The notes under the pieces: model-generated | What the model was told of the DNA's origin: nothing | What the model saw: the letters and a program-made list of their open reading frames with translations, nothing else | The model's database searches: none | Position numbers and translations under genes: made by a program | Shown: one piece after another, positions 6,637 to 11,466 of the stretch | Layout: each line of letters begins with the position of its first letter | How positions within the stretch are numbered: the stretch's first letter is position 1 | Assembly (NCBI GenBank): GCA_003134755.1 | Contig: PLCK01000101.1 | Location: forward strand, 23,969 to 36,475 | DNA: 12,507 nt | Source: Actinomycetota bacterium | GTDB lineage: Bacteria; Actinomycetota; Actinomycetes; Acidothermales; Acidothermaceae | Reading direction: 5' to 3'

Positions 6637-7316
6637 GGCGGGAGCTCGCGCAACGAATAACCGACACCGCGCACTGTGTGAATCAGCCGAGGCTCGGCCT
6701 CGGCCTCGAGCTTGCGCCGCAGGTATCCGACATACACCTCGAGCGAATTCGCGGTAGTCGGGAAGTCGTAGCCCCAGACCTCCTCGAGGATCTGCCCCCG
6801 CTCGAGCACCTGCCTCGGGTGACGCATCAACAGCTCGAGCAGGTGGAACTCGGTGCGCGTCAACGAGATCGGCCGCTGACCGCGCCACACCTCGCGGGTA
6901 CCGAGGTCGAGCACCAGGTCGGAGAACTTCAGCTGCTGGCCGGCGTCCGCGCTGGTGGCACTACGGCGGAGTAATGCGCGCAGCCGGGCGAGCAGTTCTT
7001 CAAGAGCGAAGGGCTTGACGAGATAGTCGTCGGCGCCGGCGTCCAGGCCCCCGACCCGATCGGACACCGCCTCACGCGCGGTGAGCATGAGAACGGGAAG
7101 GTCCTCCCCCGCCGCCCGCAGCCGCCGGCAGGTCTCCAAGCCGTCGAGGCCGGGCATCATGACGTCGAGCACCACAGCGTCCGGCCTGCGCATCGCGACG
7201 CTGGACAGCGCCCGCTGGCCATCTTCGGCCAGTTCGACGTCATAGCCGTTGAAGATGAGCGAACGACGAAGGGATTCCCGGACCCCGGGATCGTCGTCGA
7301 CGACGAGGATGCGCAC
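6633..7316 (-). CDS. mprA: OmpR-family response regulator (MprA type)
   Basis: This is a 227-residue cytoplasmic DNA-binding regulator, first gene of the regulator-kinase-protease operon. The receiver domain (1-118) has the acidic pocket Asp7-Asp8, the phosphorylated Asp51 in VVLDVMMPGLDG, Thr79 (LMLTARE) and Lys101 (LVKPFALEELLARLRALLRR). The winged-helix OmpR effector domain (about 128-223) contains TRTEFHLLELLMRHP, the recognition region ILEEVWGYDFPTTANSLEVYVGYLRRKLE and the terminal HTVRGVGYSLR. The sequence closely resembles my memory of M. tuberculosis MprA throughout. The GTG at 7316 gives VRILVVDDD, the normal family start. An open frame runs upstream to 7388, but that part looks non-coding. 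The AGGAGG at 7334-7339 (minus strand) lies about 18 nt away, rather far for a ribosome binding site. The gene is divergent from the exporter at 7481. Confidence 0.95.
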   Translation of the reverse strand: MRILVVDDDPGVRESLRRSLIFNGYDVELAEDGQRALSSVAMRRPDAVVLDVMMPGLDGLETCRRLRAAGEDLPVLMLTAREAVSDRVGGLDAGADDYLVKPFALEELLARLRALLRRSATSADAGQQLKFSDLVLDLGTREVWRGQRPISLTRTEFHLLELLMRHPRQVLERGQILEEVWGYDFPTTANSLEVYVGYLRRKLEAEAEPRLIHTVRGVGYSLRELPP

Positions 7317-7338
7317 GCTGTCAGTCTGCCCGGTCCTC

Positions 7339-7354
7339 CTGAACGAATGCTGAA
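7339..7354. promoter_or_regulatory. Tandem TTCAG motif 22 bp before the response regulator start
   Basis: On the minus strand this reads TTCAG-CATTCG-TTCAG, two identical half-sites 11 bp apart. Over 19 aligned bases it matches the motif before the protease at 14 positions, with shared core TCAG-NN-TTC-N-TTCAG, at an identical distance from the start codon. It is probably the autoregulatory site of the response regulator (inference). Confidence 0.5.
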
Positions 7355-7400
7355 AGCTCGGAAATGCTGCAGGAGCCGCGGCGCCCAAGCCCTCGTCGTC

Positions 7401-7445
7401 CGCCCTGAGAGGAAATGTCTCGCCGTACGCCCTGGGAGGAAATGT
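7401..7445 (+). repeat. 27-bp-period direct repeat before the exporter gene
   Basis: CGCCCTGAGAGGAAATGT (7401-7418) recurs as CGCCCTGGGAGGAAATGT (7428-7445), 17 of 18 bases identical, with starts 27 bp apart. The core GGAAATG occurs a third time at 7360-7366. The repeats lie in the 164-bp gap between the divergent response regulator and exporter genes, so a tandem operator is one reading. Each repeat also contains an ATG, and the two ATGs are in the same frame (see findings). Confidence 0.6.
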
Positions 7446-7480
7446 GGTGGGCCTACCGCTGGGGTATTGGAGAGTGAGGC

Positions 7481-8755
7481 ATGCCCGCTGGCTCCCTCCT
7501 GCGCCGCCACCGCGACTTCCGGTTGCTGTGGTTCGGCGAGACCGTCAGCGAGTTGGGCACGTCCGTCTCGCTGGTCGCACTGCCGCTTGTCGCGGTGTTG
7601 ACTCTGCACGCATCCACCTTCCAGGTGGCCGCCTTGTCCGCGGTGGAGATGGTCGGGTGGCCGCTGCTGGGGTTGCCAGTCGGCGTCTGGGTAGACCGCT
7701 GGCCACGTCGTCCCGTTCTGATCGTCACCGACGTCGGCCGTGGACTCGCGCTGGCGACAGTCCCGATCGCGGCGGCGCTCGGTCGGTTGACCTTGGTGCA
7801 GCTCTACGCCGTCGCTCTCATCACCGGCGTGCTGGGCATCTTCTTCTCGGTCGCCTACCCCGCCTACCTTCCGTCGCTGATCGAATCGAGTGACCTGACT
7901 GAGGGCAACGCGGCACTCGGCGCAAGCGGGTCGGCTGCGCAAATCATTGGCCCCGCACTGGGCGGCGTGCTCGTGCAGACAATCGGCGCGGTCTACGCGG
8001 TTCTCGCGGACGTCGTGAGCTTCGGCGTATCGTCCGCGGCTGTCCTCACTATCCGCAAAAGAGAAGCTCCGCCCCCGCGGGGAGGACGGTCGATGCGCCG
8101 TGAACTCGGCGATGGCGTCCGCTTCCTGGCGAGGCATCCGACCATGCGTGCGTTGATTGCGGCGGCCGGCACCTTCAATCTGTTTCTCACGGGCATGCAG
8201 GCTCTGACCGTTGTGTTCCTCGTCCGCACGGTGCACGTGCAGAGCGCCACGGTCGGACTCCTTTTCGCCGCCGGGTTTGCCGGCGGTCTTGGCGGCGCGT
8301 TGCTCGCGAAGCGCCTCATCGATGGGCTCGGAGACGCGCGAGCGATGGTGCTCGCCGCAAGCGTTGGACCCACGTCGATGTTGCTGCTACCACTGACACA
8401 TCGCGGCGCTGGCTTGGCATTCTTCTGCGTCGGCATGTTCATAGGAACAGCCTCCATCGCCGTCTTCAACGTCGTTGCAGGCACCTACCGGGCACAAGAA
8501 ACCGCCCCGAACATCCTCGGCCGCGTCGTCGCTGCCAATCGCATGGTGACCTGGGGTGTTATGCCGATAGGAGCGATCGCGGCAGGCTGGATGGCAGCGA
8601 CATTGGGCGTGCGCCAAGCACTGTGGATCCTCGCCGCCGGCACCGCGCTCACACCCATCTGGTTGCTGCTGACCGGAATCGCCGGCCTGCGAGACCTCCC
8701 GCGCCAGAGTCATTCACCGGGCGTGGTCGGCAACGTCGAGTCCGCGCGCCACTAG
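7481..8755 (+). CDS. Major facilitator superfamily exporter (DHA3/EntS-Mef-like)
   Basis: This is a 424-residue inner-membrane transporter with about 12 predicted membrane segments in two halves. They are joined by a charged cytoplasmic loop at about 192-222 (RKREAPPPRGGRSMRRELGDG). The loop between TM2 and TM3 has the MFS motif A form GVWVDRWPRRPVLI (68-81). The N-terminus LLRRHRDFRLLWFGETVSELGTSVS is typical of the TMS-effector/EntS/Mef-type subgroup, which exports drugs or siderophores by proton antiport. The substrate here cannot be told from sequence. The ATG at 7481 has GGAG 8 nt upstream. The gene is divergent from the response regulator and shares its promoter region, so it may belong to the same stress response (inference). 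No partner gene follows it. Confidence 0.92.
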   Translation: MPAGSLLRRHRDFRLLWFGETVSELGTSVSLVALPLVAVLTLHASTFQVAALSAVEMVGWPLLGLPVGVWVDRWPRRPVLIVTDVGRGLALATVPIAAALGRLTLVQLYAVALITGVLGIFFSVAYPAYLPSLIESSDLTEGNAALGASGSAAQIIGPALGGVLVQTIGAVYAVLADVVSFGVSSAAVLTIRKREAPPPRGGRSMRRELGDGVRFLARHPTMRALIAAAGTFNLFLTGMQALTVVFLVRTVHVQSATVGLLFAAGFAGGLGGALLAKRLIDGLGDARAMVLAASVGPTSMLLLPLTHRGAGLAFFCVGMFIGTASIAVFNVVAGTYRAQETAPNILGRVVAANRMVTWGVMPIGAIAAGWMAATLGVRQALWILAAGTALTPIWLLLTGIAGLRDLPRQSHSPGVVGNVESARH

Positions 8756-8760
8756 GCGCG
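8745..8760 (+). terminator. Possible tail-less hairpin at the exporter stop
   Basis: CGCGCC (8745-8750) and GGCGCG (8755-8760) can pair around ACTA, and the hairpin overlaps the TAG stop. The stem is all G/C but short and has no T-run after it, so it is only a weak terminator candidate. Confidence 0.25.
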
Positions 8761-8809
8761 GAACGAGGCATCGGACCCAACGAACGTCCGCGCTCGAATC
8801 GCGCGACAA

Positions 8810-8881
8810 GCGCCGAAAGCAGTGGTAACAACGGCGCGGTAGAGAGCGACCTGGTTACCAACACTTCGCTCTGGTTCGGGA
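8810..8881 (+). repeat. 72-bp dispersed repeat, copy 1 (diverged)
   Basis: This stretch matches 9654-9725 at 64 of 72 positions, in the same orientation. It contains inverted arms TGGTAAC (8823-8829) and GTTACCA (8854-8860). The arms are shorter than the 13-bp arms of copy 2, so this looks like the degraded copy. A TTCA-CC-TGAA palindrome follows 14 bp further on, as after copy 2. It lies between the exporter and the maltokinase-cap gene and carries no convincing gene of its own. Confidence 0.9.
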
Positions 8882-8895
8882 CGGCGCCCGCGCAT

Positions 8896-8913
8896 CGCGT
8901 TCACCTGAACGCG
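8896..8913. repeat. Palindrome CGCGTTCA-CC-TGAACGCG
   Basis: The arms CGCGTTCA (8896-8903) and TGAACGCG (8906-8913) flank CC. This is the one-base-off relative of the perfect TTCAGCTGAA palindromes at 9583-9606, 9742-9759 and 9772-9783. It ends 35 bp before the ATG of the maltokinase-cap gene, near where a -35 region would lie, so it could act as an operator. Confidence 0.8.
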
Positions 8914-8935
8914 CAACGTCGAAAACCGTCGCACC

Positions 8936-8941
8936 TAGAGT
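8936..8941 (+). promoter_or_regulatory. -10 box TAGAGT for a likely leaderless mRNA
   Basis: TAGAGT fits the actinobacterial TANNNT -10 pattern and ends 7 nt before the ATG at 8949. That spacing puts the start of transcription at or next to the A of the start codon. There is no clear -35 box. The only purine-rich stretch is GGGG right beside the ATG, too close to be a ribosome binding site. Confidence 0.45.
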
Positions 8942-8948
8942 TGGGGCC

Positions 8949-9569
8949 ATGGCCCTGATCCATCAAGCGACCGTTGTGCCGTCGAAGTTGACGTTGCTGA
9001 CCGCGTGGCTGCCAAGCCGCCCTTGGTTCACCGGCGAGGCGGACGTGAAGTCGCTCGGTGCGTACCGCTTCGACGACCCGGCCGGCGAAGTCGGAATCGA
9101 GACCCTTCTCCTACAAGCTGCCGACGGGCCGGTGTTCCATGTGCCGCTGACGTATCGTGACGCGCCGCGGGTGGGCGCTCAGGAGTTCCTTGTCGGCACG
9201 ACTGAACATTCCGTGCTCGGTACGCGCTGGGTGTACGACGGCTGCGGCGACCCGATCTGGGCGACGGCACTGGCAACGGCGGTGCTCGCCGGTGGCACCC
9301 AGGCAGCGGAACTCGTCGACAGAGACGGCCGTCTCGAGCCGCGCGCGCCCACGGCAACCGTGTCGGGAAGCGGCACAGCCGGAACGCCGGTCGGTGATAT
9401 CGACACGGTGAGCTGTCGTGACGACGGTTCAACGACGGTTGTACGGTCCGACTTGCTCGAGCTGATCGTCGTCCGCGTGGTCGGCACCAATATCGAAGCC
9501 CCGCACACACTCACCGGCAACTGGTCCGGCGGTGGTCCCGCGGTGCTGGCCGGCGTGCGGCCGACGTAG
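8949..9569 (+). CDS. Stand-alone maltokinase N-terminal-cap-like protein
   Basis: This 206-residue soluble protein has no signal peptide or membrane segment. It resembles the N-terminal cap domain of actinobacterial maltokinase (Mak_N_cap): LTLLTAWLPSRPWFTGEADVKSLGAYRFDD (14-43), a strand of the type ETLLLQAADGPVFHVPLTYRDAP (51-73), then EHSVLGTRWVYDGCGDPIWATALATAVL (86-113). In maltokinase this cap precedes a kinase domain that makes maltose-1-phosphate for the GlgE pathway. Here no kinase follows, so the protein is the cap alone plus a ~90-residue Gly/Thr/Val-rich C-terminal part ending in HTLTGNWSGGGPAVLAGV. Such stand-alone caps are commonly annotated as hypothetical; function is unknown and a sugar-related role is only a guess. 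The start has no ribosome binding site and probably belongs to a leaderless transcript. Both flanks carry the 72-bp repeat and TTCAGCTGAA palindromes. Confidence 0.82.
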   Translation: MALIHQATVVPSKLTLLTAWLPSRPWFTGEADVKSLGAYRFDDPAGEVGIETLLLQAADGPVFHVPLTYRDAPRVGAQEFLVGTTEHSVLGTRWVYDGCGDPIWATALATAVLAGGTQAAELVDRDGRLEPRAPTATVSGSGTAGTPVGDIDTVSCRDDGSTTVVRSDLLELIVVRVVGTNIEAPHTLTGNWSGGGPAVLAGVRPT

Positions 9570-9582
9570 CGCGCGCCGCGCG

Positions 9583-9606
9583 CGCCGCGTTCAGCTGAAC
9601 GCGGCG
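9583..9606. terminator. 24-bp perfect palindrome after the maltokinase-cap gene
   Basis: The sequence is perfectly self-complementary over 24 bp, centred between 9594 and 9595 with core GCGTTCAGCTGAACGC. It begins 14 bp after the TAG stop and follows an all-G/C stretch (9569-9589) made of GCGCGCCGC twice in tandem (9571-9579, 9580-9588). A tail-less (I-shaped) terminator for the upstream gene is the simplest reading. The same core recurs at 9742-9759 and 9772-9783, so it may instead be a member of a repeated palindrome family. Confidence 0.5.
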
Positions 9607-9653
9607 AACAGTGGGTCGATCGGGCGGCCGGGCAGAAGGCGTCGAGCGACAGA

Positions 9654-9725
9654 GCGCCGAAGGCAGTGGTAACAACGGCGCGGTGGAGAGCGACCTGGTT
9701 ACCACTGCCTCGCTCATGTTCGGGA
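9654..9725 (+). repeat. 72-bp dispersed repeat, copy 2 (structured)
   Basis: This is the second copy of the element at 8810-8881, in direct orientation and 844 bp further on. It contains perfect 13-bp inverted arms AGGCAGTGGTAAC (9661-9673) and GTTACCACTGCCT (9698-9710) around a 24-nt loop, which would fold into a long hairpin on either strand. A perfect TTCAGCTGAA palindrome starts 16 bp downstream. The 317-bp gap 9570-9886 between the two convergent genes holds this element, three palindromes and no convincing gene. Confidence 0.9.
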
Positions 9726-9741
9726 GGACCAGCGGGTCTGC

Positions 9742-9783
9742 CGCGTTCAGCTGAACGCGCGCGTCCGGCCCGTTCAGCTGAAC
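9742..9783. repeat. Two further TTCAGCTGAA palindromes
   Basis: CGCGTTCAGCTGAACGCG (9742-9759, 18 bp perfect) is followed by GTTCAGCTGAAC (9772-9783, 12 bp perfect), with centres 27 bp apart. Together with 9583-9606 they give three perfect copies within 200 bp between convergent genes, plus the near-perfect copy at 8896-8913. Confidence 0.85.
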
Positions 9784-9886
9784 CCGCGCGTCGACAGCCA
9801 GACCGGTGTTAGCAGCTCGCCGGCGGCGGAGATCGGAGGTCCAACGTCTTCGCCGACGCCATCTCCGGCCACACCGGCCACTGTGG

Positions 9887-11428
9887 CTAGCCGGGCTCGG
9901 CTGCCCTGTTGCCGGAATGGATCGCCCGCACGGCGTCGATGTCGTCAGCCTCGGACGCCGATTTGTCGGGGCGGTACCGCAGCACCCGCGCGAATCTCAA
10001 CGCGACGCCGCCGGGGTAGCGCGGACTCGTCTGGACGCCGTCGAACGCGATCTCGACGACGACCTCGGGCCTCACGTAGACGGTGTAGTCATCGCGGTGG
10101 GTCTCGATGTCGAGGAAGGTCTTGGTCTGCCAGGCGAGCAACTCGTCGGTGAGCCCTTTGAATGTCTTGCCGAGCATGACGAATCCACCGTTCGGGTCGC
10201 GCGCCCCGAGGTGCAGGTTCGACAGCGTGCCGCGCCGCCGACCGTGACCCCACTCGACGGCCAGCACCACCAGATCGAGCGTGTGGCGGGGCTTCACCTT
10301 GACCCACCCAGCGCCCCGGCGACCTGCCTCGTAAGGCGCATCGAGGGACTTCACGACAACGCCCTCGTGGCCGCGCGCGATCGCCTCCGCGAAGAACGCA
10401 GTCGCAACAGCTGGATCGTCGGTAACGATCCGAGGCACCCGCAGCGCCTCAGGGAGGAAAGTCTCGAGCGCCGCACGTCGTTCACTCGCCGGACGGGTGA
10501 GCAGATCGTCGCCGTCGAGGTGCAGCACGTCGAACACGAACACCTGCAGATGCGCCGCCTTCCGGGATGCCTCGACGTCGATGCTGCTGCCGGTGCGCGC
10601 CGCGGTCTCCTGAAAGGGCCGCGGTCGCTCGTGCTCGTCGAGCGCGATCGCCTCACCGTCGAGAACGACACGGTGGACGTCGAGTGCGCGCACCGCTTCG
10701 ACAACCTCGGGAAGTCTTGCCGTGATGTCGTCGAGGGAACGCGTGAATACCCGGATCTCGTCGCCGTCACGATGCAACTGCACACGAATGCCATCGAGCT
10801 TCCATTCCAGCGCCGCCGGTGAGACCTGTGCGAGCGCTTCGACGATGCTGGACGCCGACTGCGCGAGCATCGGCTGAACCGGGCGCCCTACCCGCAGGCC
10901 GATGGCGGCCAGACCCGGCAGACCGTCGCGCAAGGCGATCGTGGCAACGGGTGGCAATGCGCCACGCAGCATGACTGCGCGCCGCACATCGGCGAGCGGA
11001 ACGTCGGCTGCCTTCGCGATCGCGTCGACCATCACGCCGTCGAGCGCGCCCTGGCGCAGCTCACCGGCGATGAGCGCACGCAGGAACGCATGCTCGGCTG
11101 CGGTCGCTTTCTCGAACATCGCGGCGAGCTCGGCCGCCCGCCGCCCTTGGGAGCCGACGCCCGACTCGGCCGCGATCTGTTCGAATGCCGCGTCGACGTC
11201 GACGAGCATGAGGCTCGGCTTGTCGGCGACGTTGCCGAGCTGCCGCAGGCTCGCCCACCCGACGCCGGTGCGGCGCTGTCGCAGGTCGCCGGACAGGTAG
11301 GCGACAGCAATCTCTACGTGTTCGGCACCGGCGCCGCGCAGGCAGTCGGCGATGAGGCGGACTTTGGTCGATCGGGCCGGCGTCGCGGCGACCGCGTTCG
11401 ACACAGCGACCAGATCGACGAGCAGCAT
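9887..11428 (-). CDS. ligB: ATP-dependent DNA ligase LigB
   Basis: This 513-residue enzyme seals nicks in DNA using ATP, alongside the essential NAD-dependent LigA. The N-terminal DNA-binding domain (about 1-180) is followed by the nucleotidyltransferase domain. That domain has catalytic Lys210 in motif I (EWKLDGIR), motif III VLDGEAIAL (Glu259), motif IIIa FVFDVLHLDG, motif IV EGVVVKS (Glu355) and motif V GWVKVKP (375-380). The OB-fold domain (about 385-500) has VVLAVEWGHGRRRGTLSNLHLGARD and ends in RYPGGVALRFARVLRYRPDKSASEADDI. The whole sequence closely resembles my memory of M. tuberculosis LigB (Rv3062, about 507 residues). It has no Ku- or primase-fused domains, so it is not the end-joining LigD. 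The ATG at 11428 gives MLLVDLVAVS, matching the relative's MLLHDVAITS; the ribosome binding site is weak. It lies 38 bp after the flotillin-like gene and may be co-transcribed with it. Confidence 0.96.
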   Translation of the reverse strand: MLLVDLVAVSNAVAATPARSTKVRLIADCLRGAGAEHVEIAVAYLSGDLRQRRTGVGWASLRQLGNVADKPSLMLVDVDAAFEQIAAESGVGSQGRRAAELAAMFEKATAAEHAFLRALIAGELRQGALDGVMVDAIAKAADVPLADVRRAVMLRGALPPVATIALRDGLPGLAAIGLRVGRPVQPMLAQSASSIVEALAQVSPAALEWKLDGIRVQLHRDGDEIRVFTRSLDDITARLPEVVEAVRALDVHRVVLDGEAIALDEHERPRPFQETAARTGSSIDVEASRKAAHLQVFVFDVLHLDGDDLLTRPASERRAALETFLPEALRVPRIVTDDPAVATAFFAEAIARGHEGVVVKSLDAPYEAGRRGAGWVKVKPRHTLDLVVLAVEWGHGRRRGTLSNLHLGARDPNGGFVMLGKTFKGLTDELLAWQTKTFLDIETHRDDYTVYVRPEVVVEIAFDGVQTSPRYPGGVALRFARVLRYRPDKSASEADDIDAVRAIHSGNRAAEPG

Positions 11429-11466
11429 CCGCCCATTGTTGCCGCCGGCACCGACAACAGCGTCAG

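Noticed and set aside
6637..6888. Upstream in-frame extension of the kinase
   Set aside because: It re-reads the 3' part of the regulator gene in another frame; the GTG in the GTGA overlap is the natural start.
7317..7388. Upstream in-frame extension of the response regulator
   Set aside because: The extra residues precede the conserved VRILVVDDD start, lie in the promoter with the TTCAG motif, and have no family counterpart.
8649..9717. Small frames reading VTRSLSTAPLLPL (minus) or SGNNGAVESDLVT (plus) in both 72-bp repeats
   Set aside because: The similar peptides come from DNA repeat identity. No ribosome binding site is present, differences change residues in both frames, and copy 1 lacks intact ends.
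8810..9725. The paired repeats as ends of an insertion sequence or transposon carrying the gene between
   Set aside because: The copies are direct rather than inverted, no transposase or integrase is present, and the gene between is not of a cargo type; no target duplication is visible.
9827..9867. Inverted repeat CGGAGAT/ATCTCCG before the ligB stop
   Set aside because: Short arms with a 27-nt loop and no T-run; not convincing as a terminator.
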